Shown: positions 1 to 7,767, counted from the stretch's first letter. The stretch is DNA of 33,924 bases from an uncultured Oscillospiraceae bacterium (GCA_949935795.1 CATLFX010000027.1:1-33924); one strand, 5' to 3'. Notes: generated by a model from the letters alone, not told the origin. A program made the numbers and translations.

Positions 1-168
1 AGGTTTGTCAAGCCCTTTTTTTCGATTCCCTCGAATGTTTCCTGACCGCCCCGCTTCCGCGGTGCCCCTCGCGTCGAGCGCTTTGCTAATATACCAGACC
101 TCAAGCCCTTTGTCAACACCTTTTTTCATCTTTTTTCGATTTTTTCCACCAGCCCTTTCTTAGGCGCT

Positions 169-193
169 CTGCTCACGACGGCTCAGCGCTTTT
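169..193 (+). repeat. Repeat family A, 3'-end remnant (A0)
   Basis: These 25 bases are identical to the 3' end of copy A1 (299-323), including GCTCACGACGGCTCAGCGCT. The distance between them is exactly 130 nt, the length of a full unit. This suggests that A1 once sat in tandem behind another copy of which only the right end survives. Confidence 0.7.
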
Positions 194-196
194 CCC

Positions 197-323
197 TTGT
201 TACGCTTCGCCTGTTCGCGACGCGCGGCTTCCCTCCGACTCGGGCTGGTCTCTGGGGCCTGCGGCCCCATCGCTCGCCCTCACTTCAGTCCATCCGCGCT
301 GCTCACGACGGCTCAGCGCTTTT
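197..323 (+). repeat. Repeat family A, full copy A1
   Basis: Matches copies at 2933-3064 and 27574-27700. The left part (TTGTTACGCTTCGCC, then CTGTTCGCGACGCGCGG) and right part (CATCCGCGCTGCTCACGACG, then GCTCAGCGCT) are conserved. The centre differs in sequence but again forms a hairpin: GGGGCC-TGC-GGCCCC inside GGGC/GCCC. It lies directly upstream of the metA promoter. Confidence 0.85.
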
Positions 324-328
324 TATAC

Positions 329-357
329 TTGCGAAACTGCCCCGCCTGTGTTACCCT
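329..357 (+). promoter_or_regulatory. Sigma-A-type promoter for metA
   Basis: A -35 box TTGCGA (329-334) and a -10 box TACCCT (352-357) are separated by 17 bp, and a TG lies one base upstream of the -10 box (extended -10). It starts just after repeat copy A1 and about 40 bp before the metA start. The -10 box is a weak match, so expression may depend on the extended element or on an activator. Confidence 0.45.
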
Positions 358-395
358 AGAATGTATCTACCATGTTTCCTTAAGGAGGTCTGACC

Positions 396-1328
396 ATGCC
401 CATCCGTATTCCCGACTCCCTCCCCGCCACCAGCGTGCTGGAGAGCGAAAACATCTTTGTCATGACGGAGCGCCGTGCCCTTCACCAGGACATCCGCCCC
501 TTGAACCTGCTCATCCTCAACCTGATGCCCACGAAGATCGTCACCGAGACCCAGCTGCTGCGCAAGCTTTCCAATACCCCCCTCCAAGTCAATGTCCAGC
601 TGCTCCAGACCAAGAGCCACACCTCCCAGAACACGGACGTGGCCCACCTGCAATCCTTCTACACCACCTTCGACCAGGTAAAGGACCAGCAGTTTGACGG
701 CATGATTATCACCGGCGCCCCGGTGGAGAACCTGGAGTTTGAGGAGGTGGACTACTGGGACGAGCTGTGCCAGATCATGGACTGGACCCGCTCCCACGTC
801 CACTCCACCTTCCACATCTGCTGGGGGGCCCAGGCGGGGCTGTACTACCACTATGGCATTGAGAAGCGCTCCCTGCCCCACAAGCTGTCCGGCGTTTTCG
901 AGCACACCATCATCCGCAAGCGCTCCCCGCTGTTCCGGGGCTTTGACGACAGCTTCCACGCCCCCCACTCCCGCTACACCGAGGTGACTATGGAGCAGCT
1001 GCTGGAGAAGCCGGAGCTGGAGATTCTGGCTCTGTCCCACGAGGCCGGGGTGTTTGGGGTGAAGAGCTCGGACAACCGTCGGTTTTTCGTGTTCGCCCAC
1101 CCGGAGTACGACGATGACACCCTGGCCCAGGAGTATTTTCGGGACGTGAAGCGGGGGCTGGACCCGGACCTGCCCGCCCACTACTTCCCCGGTGACAACC
1201 CCAGCCTGGCCCCCATCGTCAATTGGCGCAGCTCAGGCCAGCTGCTGTACACCAACTGGCTGAATTACTACGTCTACCAGACCACCCCCTACGACCTCAA
1301 CGAGATCTCCCGGGAACCCCAGGGCTGA
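396..1328 (+). CDS. metA: Homoserine O-acetyltransferase (MetA/MetAA)
   Basis: Transfers an acetyl group from acetyl-CoA to the hydroxyl of L-homoserine, the committed step of methionine synthesis. The 310-residue length is normal for the family. The catalytic cysteine is Cys142 in HICWGAQAG, and the His235 and Glu237 of the triad are in the FAHPEYDDD segment. Residue 111 is Glu (GAPVENLEF); in this family Glu111 is known to favour acetyl-CoA, whereas other residues there allow succinyl-CoA, so I call it an acetyltransferase despite the old 'succinyltransferase' family name. A metY gene in the same window (28865-30139) uses exactly this product. The start has an AAGGAGG ribosome site. Three bases separate it from the next gene, so the two are likely co-transcribed. 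Confidence 0.96.
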   Translation: MPIRIPDSLPATSVLESENIFVMTERRALHQDIRPLNLLILNLMPTKIVTETQLLRKLSNTPLQVNVQLLQTKSHTSQNTDVAHLQSFYTTFDQVKDQQFDGMIITGAPVENLEFEEVDYWDELCQIMDWTRSHVHSTFHICWGAQAGLYYHYGIEKRSLPHKLSGVFEHTIIRKRSPLFRGFDDSFHAPHSRYTEVTMEQLLEKPELEILALSHEAGVFGVKSSDNRRFFVFAHPEYDDDTLAQEYFRDVKRGLDPDLPAHYFPGDNPSLAPIVNWRSSGQLLYTNWLNYYVYQTTPYDLNEISREPQG

Positions 1329-1331
1329 GCC

Positions 1332-2924
1332 ATGCTTCAGATATCCAATCTCAGCCTCCCAGTGGACGCGGACGGGATGGAGGACACACTCCGCCGAAAA
1401 GCCGCCAAGCTTCTGGGGGTCCGGCCCGCGGGCATTTTGGAGCTGTCCCTCCACCGCCAATCCATCGACGCCCGGAAAAAGAGCGATGTGCGTTTGGTGT
1501 GCACCGTCCGCGCTACATTAAATAAAGAAAAGGAGGAAGCCATCCTCCGCCGCGCCCCCAAGGGCGTGACCGCCGTGGACGACACACCTTATATACTGCC
1601 CCCGGTCCGCCGCGCCTCTCCCCTGCCCCCCGTGGTGGCGGGCATGGGCCCGGCGGGCCTGTTCGCCGCGCTGACCCTGGCCAGGGCGGGCCTGCGGCCC
1701 ATCGTGCTGGAGCGGGGCCGCGACGTGGACAAGCGCACAGCGGATGTGGAGCAATTCTGGCGGACCGGCCGTCTGTCCGCCGCCTCCAACGTCCAATTTG
1801 GCGAGGGCGGCGCGGGCACGTTCTCCGACGGCAAGCTGACCACCGGGGTCAACGACCCCCGCATCTCCCACATTTTCGACATTTTCGTATCCCACGGGGC
1901 CCCGGAGGACATCAAATGGTCCCATAAACCCCATATCGGCACCGATGTCCTGCGGAACGTGGTGAAATCCATCCGGCGGGAACTGCTCTCTTTGGGCGCG
2001 GACATTCGTTTTGAGGAAAAGCTCTGGGCTCTGCGTAGGGATGGCGGGCGGCTGTCCGGGATCACCGTGATGACTGAGCGCGGCCCTTACGATATTCCCT
2101 GCGACGCGCTGGTGCTGGCCCCCGGCCACTCCGCCCGGGACACCTTCCAAATGCTGCAAAAATTCGGCCTGCCCATGGAGCGCAAGAGCTTTGCCGTCGG
2201 CGTGCGCGTCGAGCACAGCCAGGAGGCGGTCAGCCGCGCCCAGTTCGGGGCGTTCTGGAACAAGCTTCCCGCCGCCGACTACAAGCTGGCCTGCCACCTG
2301 CCCTCGGGCCGGTCGGCCTTCACCTTCTGCGTCTGCCCCGGCGGGCAGGTGGTGGCCGCCGCCAGCGAATACGGCCAGGTGGTCACCAACGGCATGAGCC
2401 TCCGGGCCCGGGACGGCTCCAACATCAACGGCGGTTTTCTTGTCGGCGTGAACCCGGACGACTTCGGCGGGGACGATCCCTTGGCCGGGGTCCGTTTTCA
2501 GGAGAAGTGGGAGCGCGCCGCCTTTGACCGGGGCGGTGGAGATTTCCGCGCTCCCGCCCAGCTGGCGGGGGATTTCCTGGCGGGCCGCCCCTCCACGGGC
2601 CCCCGTTCGGTCCTCCCCACCTACCGCCCCGGCGTCACCTGGGACACCATGGACGGCCTCCTCCCCGGCTATGTGCTGGACACATTAAAGGAGGCCCTCC
2701 CCATATTCGACCGCAGGCTTCACGGCTTCGCCCATCCGGACGCGGTTCTGACCGGGGTGGAGACCCGCTCGTCCTCCCCTGTGCGCATCCTCCGAGACGA
2801 ATCGTTCCAGTCCCCCGCCCTGCCCGGCCTCTACCCCTGCGGCGAGGGCGCGGGCTACGCCGGGGGCATCACCTCCGCCGCGGTGGATGGCATCAAGGTG
2901 GCGGAGACTATTATTGCCAGCTGA
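1332..2924 (+). CDS. NAD(P)/FAD-dependent dehydrogenase, COG2509 type
   Basis: A 530-residue flavoprotein of the uncharacterised FAD-dependent dehydrogenase family (COG2509). The N-terminal ~95 residues form a family-specific lead domain. The dinucleotide-binding GMGPAG motif follows at about residues 104-109, with the acidic end of the second strand in VLERGRDVDKR. A glycine-rich FGEGGAGTFSDGKL segment and the C-terminal FAD contact region GLYPCGEGAGYAGGI (about 495-510) are typical. The substrate is unknown for the whole family. The ATG lies 3 bases after the metA stop and has only a weak ribosome site (AGGG), so translation may be coupled to metA. Whether it has any role in methionine metabolism is not shown by the sequence. 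Confidence 0.85.
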   Translation: MLQISNLSLPVDADGMEDTLRRKAAKLLGVRPAGILELSLHRQSIDARKKSDVRLVCTVRATLNKEKEEAILRRAPKGVTAVDDTPYILPPVRRASPLPPVVAGMGPAGLFAALTLARAGLRPIVLERGRDVDKRTADVEQFWRTGRLSAASNVQFGEGGAGTFSDGKLTTGVNDPRISHIFDIFVSHGAPEDIKWSHKPHIGTDVLRNVVKSIRRELLSLGADIRFEEKLWALRRDGGRLSGITVMTERGPYDIPCDALVLAPGHSARDTFQMLQKFGLPMERKSFAVGVRVEHSQEAVSRAQFGAFWNKLPAADYKLACHLPSGRSAFTFCVCPGGQVVAAASEYGQVVTNGMSLRARDGSNINGGFLVGVNPDDFGGDDPLAGVRFQEKWERAAFDRGGGDFRAPAQLAGDFLAGRPSTGPRSVLPTYRPGVTWDTMDGLLPGYVLDTLKEALPIFDRRLHGFAHPDAVLTGVETRSSSPVRILRDESFQSPALPGLYPCGEGAGYAGGITSAAVDGIKVAETIIAS

Positions 2925-2932
2925 ACACGCTG

Positions 2933-3064
2933 TTGTCACGCTGCGCCTGTTCGCGACGCGCGGCTTCCTTCCGACTCGGGCAAAACCCGCCTCCGCTGTG
3001 CGGCGGCTGGGCTTTTGCCCTCCCTCCAGTCCATCCGCGCTGCTCACGACGGCTCCGCGCTTCT
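2933..3064 (+). repeat. Repeat family A, full copy A2
   Basis: Begins TTGTCACGCTGCGCC and ends GCTCCGCGCTTCT, 8 bp after the stop of the FAD dehydrogenase gene. The central hairpin is GGGCAAAA...TTTTGCCC with inner GCC/GGC pairs. Its right end runs without a gap into the left end of repeat B1. Together with B1 and B2 it fills most of the 434-bp gap 2925-3358, in which I see no gene. Confidence 0.85.
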
Positions 3065-3148
3065 TTGAAAAGAAAAAGCGGGGCAAAAAGAAACTCTAAA
3101 CCGCTGACGTGAAACGGGCGGATGCTGAACCGCGCCCGCCCGGCAGCC
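3061..3148 (-). repeat. Repeat family B, copy B1 (reverse orientation, stem truncated)
   Basis: In reverse orientation it has the AGTTTCTTTTTGC core, a stem CTTTTTCTTTTCAAAGAAG that is incomplete on its outer side, and the conserved upstream motif CCGCCCGGCA (3136-3145 on the plus strand) 40 nt from the core. The bases CCGCTGAC next to the core recur in B6. The outer stem arm seems to have been replaced by the end of A2. Confidence 0.7.
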
Positions 3149-3197
3149 AAGTCTTGTGGCCGACGCAGTCTTTCAGACAACCGCCCTAATGGTAACG

Positions 3198-3252
3198 AGC
3201 CAAAAGTTTCTTTTTTCGCCTCCTTTTTTCTTTACAAAGAAAAAAGGAGGGC
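3198..3252 (+). repeat. Repeat family B, copy B2
   Basis: Core AAAAGTTTCTTTTTTCG is followed by a 15-bp perfect inverted repeat: CCTCCTTTTTTCTTT (3219-3233) and AAAGAAAAAAGGAGG (3236-3250). It faces B1 as an inverted pair. The preceding TAACGAGCC resembles the sequence before B3. It lies about 105 bp upstream of the XRE gene. Confidence 0.85.
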
Positions 3253-3358
3253 CCGCAACCGCAAATTTACATCCCGCAACCCAAACGCAACAGCAAATTG
3301 GTGGCCTGATAGGGTGCTTTTCCGTAAAATGGGGGCACCTTGAAAGGAGGTCATTGAC

Positions 3359-4243
3359 TTGACATTTGGAGAAAATCTGCAATTTTTGCGCAAGCGCGCC
3401 GGCCTGACCCAGGAGGATTTGGCGGAGAAGATGGAGGTCTCCCGCCAGTCGGTGAGCAAGTGGGAGTCCAACGCCGCCTACCCGGAGACGGATACCATTC
3501 TGCGCCTGTGCGAGCTGTTCCGCTGCGACATGGACACCCTGCTTCGCGGGGACGTGTCCCGCCGTTTCGGCGAGGATGCCGCCGACTACGACAGGCACAT
3601 GAACGGCTTTGCCGCCGCCATCGCGGCGGGGGTGGGGCTGGTGCTGCTGGGCGTCACCCTCATGCTGTTCGTGGGCGAGTTCTTTGGGCGTGAAATGGCG
3701 GCGGGCGTGGTCTTTTTCCTGTTCCTCATCGCCGCCGTGGCCATCTTCATCGTCTCCGGGATGAATCACGACATTTTTATACGCCAGCACCCCGGCTTTA
3801 CCCCCTGCTACGCCAAGGAGGAGATGGACCGCTTTGAGCGCCGCTATCCCTTCCTCATCGCCGTCCCCGTGGTCATCATCCTGCTGGGGCTCACCGCCGT
3901 CATTCCCATGGAGATGATGAGTATCCCCGCCCGCTTCAGCCAGAACCAGCGGGACGCCCTGTGCGGAACCCTGTTTCTGCTGTGCATCACCATTGCTGTC
4001 ACCGTCCTGGTCTGGGCGGGCATCCAGCACTCAAAATACGGCTTCCCGGAAGAAAAAATGACCCCGGCCCAGCGCCTGGTGGGCCGCATTTGGGGAGCGG
4101 GTATGGTGGCCGCTACGGCGCTGTATGTAGGTCTGGGCTTTGGGCTGGACCTGTGGGAGCAGGCCGCTCCCATCGTCTACACGGTGGCCGCCCTGCTGTG
4201 CGTAGCCGCCACCATTCTGGTGAAAAAAGACGACGAACCGTAA
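3359..4243 (+). CDS. XRE-family membrane-bound transcriptional regulator
   Basis: A 294-residue protein with an N-terminal helix-turn-helix of the XRE/Cro type (residues 1-65; LTQEDLAEKMEVSRQSVSKW is the helix-turn-helix core). It is followed by about six hydrophobic segments (about 82-103, 110-131, 160-180, 200-222, 240-258 and 266-285). Such proteins probably couple a membrane signal to control of nearby genes; the signal is unknown. The start is TTG, chosen because AAAGGAGG ends 8 nt upstream and the helix-turn-helix begins at once. The next gene starts 13 bp downstream and mtnA follows, so the three are probably one operon. No clear promoter is visible between repeat B2 and the start. Confidence 0.85.
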   Translation: MTFGENLQFLRKRAGLTQEDLAEKMEVSRQSVSKWESNAAYPETDTILRLCELFRCDMDTLLRGDVSRRFGEDAADYDRHMNGFAAAIAAGVGLVLLGVTLMLFVGEFFGREMAAGVVFFLFLIAAVAIFIVSGMNHDIFIRQHPGFTPCYAKEEMDRFERRYPFLIAVPVVIILLGLTAVIPMEMMSIPARFSQNQRDALCGTLFLLCITIAVTVLVWAGIQHSKYGFPEEKMTPAQRLVGRIWGAGMVAATALYVGLGFGLDLWEQAAPIVYTVAALLCVAATILVKKDDEP

Positions 4244-4256
4244 AGGAGCTCTATTT

Positions 4257-5318
4257 ATGATTTACCGCCGCCCAAGCTATTACGATACATTCCACTGCCT
4301 GGGCGGCGCCTGCCCGGACACCTGCTGCCGGGACTGGTCGGTGGTGCCCGATGAAGAGGCTCTGGCGGATTACGCCTCCGCCCCCTCTCCCCTGCGGGAG
4401 CGCATCGCCCGAAATCTGGTTGCCGACGAGGACGGGGACGTGTGCTTCCGGCTGGACGGGGAGGGGATGTGCACCCTTTTGACCCCTGACGGTCTGTGCG
4501 CCATCCAGCGGGACTGGGGGGAGGCGCACCTGTGCGCCCACTGCGCCGCCTATCCCCGCTTTATTGAGGAATACGGCTCTTTGACTGAATCCTCCTTGGC
4601 AATTTCCTGCCCGGAGGCGGCACGATTGCTCATCGAGGCCCCGCGCTTTGCGCTGATTGAAACAGACGACGGCCAAAACGAGCCGCCCTTCGAGGACATC
4701 AACCCGGACCTGCTGGCGGGCCTGGAGCACAGCCGCGCCCGGGTCCTGGCCCTGCTGGACGGGGGAGCGGGGACCATTTGGGAGAAGCTGCGGATTGTGC
4801 TGACCTATGCCCTGGACCTTGAAGGCTTCATTGGGATGGGTGAATATGGTCAAATAGCCTCCCCCTTCCCGCCCCTGCTCGAACCCGACCCCTCCCGGCG
4901 GCAGGGCCCCGCCGTCCGCCTTTTGAAGCTGCTCTCGGGCCTGGACCCTCTGCGCCCAAGCTGGCCCGAATTGTTGAAGGAACGGGCAAAACAGCTCTCC
5001 GCCCTGTCCCCGACGGAGTATCTCCAGCTCCGCGCCGGTTATGAACGCACCAACCCCCGCTGGGAGCGCCAGCTCACCAACCTGGCCTGTTATCTCGTGT
5101 TCCGTCACTGGCACAAGGCGGTAAACGACGACGATATCTATGGACGCGCCGCCTTTGTGTGCGCCGCCTGTACCGCCCTGTACCACCTGTCCCTGTTTCA
5201 GCCGGGAGAGGAGGCCGTCCTGTGGACCCAATTCAGCCGTGAGGTGGAGCACGACGAGGACAATTTGGCCCAGTTGACCTGGGCGCTGTCCCGCTGGATT
5301 CCGCCCGATTTTATTTGA
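4257..5318 (+). CDS. FliB-like (flagellin lysine-N-methylase family) Cys-rich protein
   Basis: A 353-residue protein. The N-terminus carries the family signature [21 protein letters not shown] with Cys14, Cys19, Cys23 and Cys24. A second Cys cluster follows at about residues 80-103 (GMC...GLC...HLCAHC), then a helical remainder. These cysteines probably bind a metal or an iron-sulfur cluster. Homologues are named after Salmonella FliB, which methylates flagellin lysines. No flagellin or other flagellar gene lies in this window, and the family is common in non-motile Firmicutes, so the flagellin role should not be assumed here. The start has AAAGGAG at a good distance. It sits between the XRE regulator and mtnA. 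Confidence 0.75.
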   Translation: MIYRRPSYYDTFHCLGGACPDTCCRDWSVVPDEEALADYASAPSPLRERIARNLVADEDGDVCFRLDGEGMCTLLTPDGLCAIQRDWGEAHLCAHCAAYPRFIEEYGSLTESSLAISCPEAARLLIEAPRFALIETDDGQNEPPFEDINPDLLAGLEHSRARVLALLDGGAGTIWEKLRIVLTYALDLEGFIGMGEYGQIASPFPPLLEPDPSRRQGPAVRLLKLLSGLDPLRPSWPELLKERAKQLSALSPTEYLQLRAGYERTNPRWERQLTNLACYLVFRHWHKAVNDDDIYGRAAFVCAACTALYHLSLFQPGEEAVLWTQFSREVEHDEDNLAQLTWALSRWIPPDFI

Positions 5319-5334
5319 GAGAGGAGCCGGACCC

Positions 5335-6390
5335 ATGTCAGAATATCTCAGCGACCACGTCCGCCTGGGGGACGACCTGACCAGCGTGGTCATCCTGGAC
5401 CAGACCCTTCTGCCCAACCGGGCGGAATACCTCACCCTGCGGGAGCCCGAGGAGATGTTTGAGGCCATCCGGTTTCTGCGGGTCCGGGGGGCCCCGGCCA
5501 TCGGCATCTGCGCGGGGTACTGCCTGGCCGCCCTGGCGGAGCAGCGCAAAGATCTGCCCCCCGCCCAGTTTGGCGGGGAGCTCCACCGCCTGTCCGCCTA
5601 TCTCAACTCCTCCCGGCCCACGGCGGTGAACCTGAGCTGGGCGCTGAACCGCCTGGGAAACCGCGCCCATTCCATGTCCGGCGCTGCCCCGTCCGCCATC
5701 GCCGCCGCCCTGCGGGAGGAAGCCCTTGCCATCCACCGGGAGGACATCGCCATGTGCAGGGCTATCTCAGAATTTGGCCTCACGCTCATAAAAGACGGCG
5801 ACGGCGTTCTCACCCACTGCAATGCCGGACCGCTGGCCACCTCTCAGTACGGCACCGCCCTGGGCCCCCTGCTCCTGGGGACGGAGCGGGGAATGAAATT
5901 CCAGGTGTTTGCCGACGAGACCCGCCCCCTGCTCCAGGGGGCCCGGCTCACCTCCTACGAGCTGAACAAGGCGGGGGTGGACGTGACCCTGATCTGCGAC
6001 AATATGGCCTCCATGGTGATGAAAAACGGCTGGATCAACGCCTGTTTTGTGGGCTGCGACCGGGTGGCGGCCAACGGCGACGCCGCCAACAAGATCGGCA
6101 CCAGCGGCGTGGCCATCCTGGCCCGCCACTACGGCATTCCGTTCTACGTGCTGGGCCCCACCTCCACCATCGACCTGAAGTGTCCCACCGGGGACGATAT
6201 CAAAATCGAGCTCCGGGACCCGGAGGAGATCAAATCCAAATTCTACGCCCAGCCCATGGCCCCGGCGGGGGTGAAGTGCTACAACCCCGCCTTCGACGTG
6301 ACAGACCATACCCTGATCTCCGGCATCGTCACGGAGAAGGGCGTCTGCCGTCCTCCCTACGCCCAGTCCCTGGCGGCCCTGTTTCACTAA
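5335..6390 (+). CDS. mtnA: S-methyl-5-thioribose-1-phosphate isomerase
   Basis: Converts 5-methylthioribose-1-phosphate to methylthioribulose-1-phosphate in methylthioadenosine salvage. At 351 residues it is normal in length. Visible family motifs are RGAPAIG (51-57), the catalytic Cys162 in THCNAG, and the catalytic Asp242 in [17 protein letters not shown]. No mtnK, mtnP, mtnB or mtnN is nearby. In organisms without the oxygen-dependent salvage pathway, MtnA is known to feed an aldolase shunt, so its partner genes may lie elsewhere. A GAGGAG ribosome site precedes the ATG. It is 16 bp behind the FliB-like gene and is probably the last gene of that operon, ending at the terminator at 6491-6523. 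Confidence 0.95.
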   Translation: MSEYLSDHVRLGDDLTSVVILDQTLLPNRAEYLTLREPEEMFEAIRFLRVRGAPAIGICAGYCLAALAEQRKDLPPAQFGGELHRLSAYLNSSRPTAVNLSWALNRLGNRAHSMSGAAPSAIAAALREEALAIHREDIAMCRAISEFGLTLIKDGDGVLTHCNAGPLATSQYGTALGPLLLGTERGMKFQVFADETRPLLQGARLTSYELNKAGVDVTLICDNMASMVMKNGWINACFVGCDRVAANGDAANKIGTSGVAILARHYGIPFYVLGPTSTIDLKCPTGDDIKIELRDPEEIKSKFYAQPMAPAGVKCYNPAFDVTDHTLISGIVTEKGVCRPPYAQSLAALFH

Positions 6391-6394
6391 ACAC

Positions 6395-6489
6395 CCGTTG
6401 CCGAGCGGAAATTGTGCGGTACTGCCCTGCCCCATAACGAGTCAAAGTTTCTTTTTCGGTTCCTTTTTCTTTTTCAAAGAAAAAGGAAC
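6395..6489 (+). repeat. Repeat family B, copy B3 (single, forward)
   Basis: Left flank CCGTTGCCGAGCGG (6395-6408) is the reverse complement of the flank beside B6, with one change. The core AGTTTC (6446-6451) follows 37 nt later. The stem is GTTCCTTTTTCTTT (6459-6472) and AAAGAAAAAGGAAC (6476-6489), 14 bp and perfect. It starts 5 bp after the mtnA stop codon. Confidence 0.85.
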
Positions 6490-6490
6490 A

Positions 6491-6523
6491 CGCCCCGTCT
6501 CCCCGGAGACAGGGCGGTTTTTT
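6491..6523 (+). terminator. Intrinsic terminator after mtnA
   Basis: Stem CGCCCCGTCTCC / GGAGACAGGGCG (6491-6502 and 6505-6516; one C-A mismatch) is followed by GTTTTTT. It directly follows the repeat B3 hairpin and closes the XRE-fliB-mtnA operon. Confidence 0.85.
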
Positions 6524-6542
6524 CCGTCCTCGTCAAACCCCG

Positions 6543-6571
6543 TTGACTTTTTCCCCGCAAACCAGTACAAT
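6543..6571 (+). promoter_or_regulatory. Sigma-A promoter for cysteine desulfurase / MATE operon
   Basis: TTGACT (6543-6548) and TACAAT (6566-6571) are spaced by 17 bp, a near-consensus promoter 35 bp before the start codon. Confidence 0.8.
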
Positions 6572-6606
6572 ACAAGGACTGCAATGCCGCCGGGAGGAGA
6601 AACGCT

Positions 6607-7746
6607 ATGGACAATCTCATCTATTTTGACTACGCCGCCACCACCCCTGTCCGCCCGGAGGCGGCGGAGGCGCTGACCGCCGCCCTGGGGCAGTTCGGCA
6701 ACCCCTCCTCCCGATACGGGTACGCCCGGCAGGCGGCCCAGCGGGTGAAGGAGGACCGGGAAACCGTGGCCCAGGCATTTGGGTGTTCTTCTGCCGAGCT
6801 GTTTTTCACCTCCTGCGGCACGGAGAGCGACAACTGGGCCATCCGCCGGGGGGTAGAACTCAACCACCGGAAAGGAACGCACATCGTCACCACCAACCTG
6901 GAGCACGCCGCCGTACTGGAGACCTGCCGGGACCTGGAGCGCCAGGGGTACGAGGTCACGTACCTGAAGCCGGACCGGGCGGGGCGGATCACGGTGGAAC
7001 AGCTGGCCACCGCCCTGCGGCCGGACACGGCGCTGGTGTCCATGATGCTGGTGAACAACGAGACGGGGGTGGTCCTGCCCGTGGCGGACTGCGTCAAGGC
7101 GGTGAAGGCCTTTGACCCCGCCATTCTGTTCCACTGCGACGCGGTGCAGGGCTTTTTGAAAACCCCGGAACCTCTGGCAAAGCTGGGGGCGGACCTCATC
7201 GCCGTCAGCGGCCACAAAATCGGGGCTCCAAAGGGGATTGGGGCGCTGTATGTCAAAAAGGGCGTCCGCCTGCGCCCCCTGCTCACCGGGGGCGGGCAGG
7301 AGGAGGGCCTGCGCTCGGGCACCGAGGCCACGGCGCAGATCGCCGCCTTTGCCGCCGCCGTCCGGGCCTGCGCTGCGGATTCCAGCCGCCTGGAGCGGAC
7401 CGCCGCCATCAAGGAATACACCCTGTCCAGGCTGAAGGAGGCCGTCCCCAAGCTGGAGGTCATCGACCCCGGAGACGCGCCCCACATCTGCGCCGTCACC
7501 CTGCCCGGCTACAAAAGCGAGGTCATCGTCCGGGTGCTGGGGGACCGGGGGGTGTGCGTCTCCTCCGGCTCCGCCTGCCACAGGGGGAAGCCCAGCCATG
7601 TGTTCGCCGCCATGGGCCTGCCCAAGCCCTGGCTGGACGGGGCCCTGCGGCTGTCCTTCTCGCCGGACTCCACACGAGAGGAGGCGGACGCGCTGGCGGA
7701 CGCCCTGCGGGACGCGGCGGACAGCCTGTTCACCACATTATCATAA
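6607..7746 (+). CDS. Cysteine desulfurase (NifS/IscS-like, class V aminotransferase)
   Basis: A 379-residue PLP enzyme that takes sulfur from L-cysteine to form an enzyme-bound persulfide and alanine. Visible are the N-terminal IYFDYAATTPVRP, the substrate-pocket LEHAAVLE (His100), the PLP lysine Lys204 in SGHKIGAPKGIG, and the persulfide cysteine Cys324 in SSGSACHRGKPSHV. The short loop before Cys324 and the overall motif set fit the group I (NifS/IscS) enzymes. No iscU, nifU, thiI or mnmA is adjacent, so the sulfur acceptor is not shown by context. A GGAGGAG ribosome site precedes the ATG. The MATE gene follows after 21 bp. Confidence 0.93.
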   Translation: MDNLIYFDYAATTPVRPEAAEALTAALGQFGNPSSRYGYARQAAQRVKEDRETVAQAFGCSSAELFFTSCGTESDNWAIRRGVELNHRKGTHIVTTNLEHAAVLETCRDLERQGYEVTYLKPDRAGRITVEQLATALRPDTALVSMMLVNNETGVVLPVADCVKAVKAFDPAILFHCDAVQGFLKTPEPLAKLGADLIAVSGHKIGAPKGIGALYVKKGVRLRPLLTGGGQEEGLRSGTEATAQIAAFAAAVRACAADSSRLERTAAIKEYTLSRLKEAVPKLEVIDPGDAPHICAVTLPGYKSEVIVRVLGDRGVCVSSGSACHRGKPSHVFAAMGLPKPWLDGALRLSFSPDSTREEADALADALRDAADSLFTTLS

Positions 7747-7767
7747 ACTAAAGGAGCATCCATAAAA

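Larger units (their letters stand above)
1..395. other. Gene-free leader region upstream of metA
   Basis: No convincing coding sequence is present. An 18-nt motif (TTTGTCAA followed by two variable bases, CC and a T-run) occurs twice, at 4-21 and 109-126, each time leading into a T-rich stretch. A remnant of repeat family A lies at 169-193 and a full copy at 197-323. The metA promoter follows at 329-357. I looked for an S-box (SAM-I) riboswitch, which is common before methionine genes in Firmicutes, and do not see its conserved core. Confidence 0.6.

Noticed and set aside
324-395. SAM-I (S-box) or other methionine riboswitch before metA, and also before metY
   Set aside because: I searched by eye for the conserved S-box core and a leader terminator and found neither; the metA leader is short and metY has only a 63-bp upstream gap.
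197-697. Open frames starting inside repeat family A (near 197, 2887 and 27599)
   Set aside because: They share Arg/Ala/Ser-rich starts only because the repeat DNA is shared; they run into other genes out of frame and lack ribosome sites.
3198-3252. Repeat B hairpins taken simply as intrinsic terminators
   Set aside because: The stems are mostly A/T and several lie in the wrong place or orientation for termination. After mtnA a separate GC-rich terminator follows B3. Conserved cores and flanks show they are a repeat family, though some may still end transcripts.
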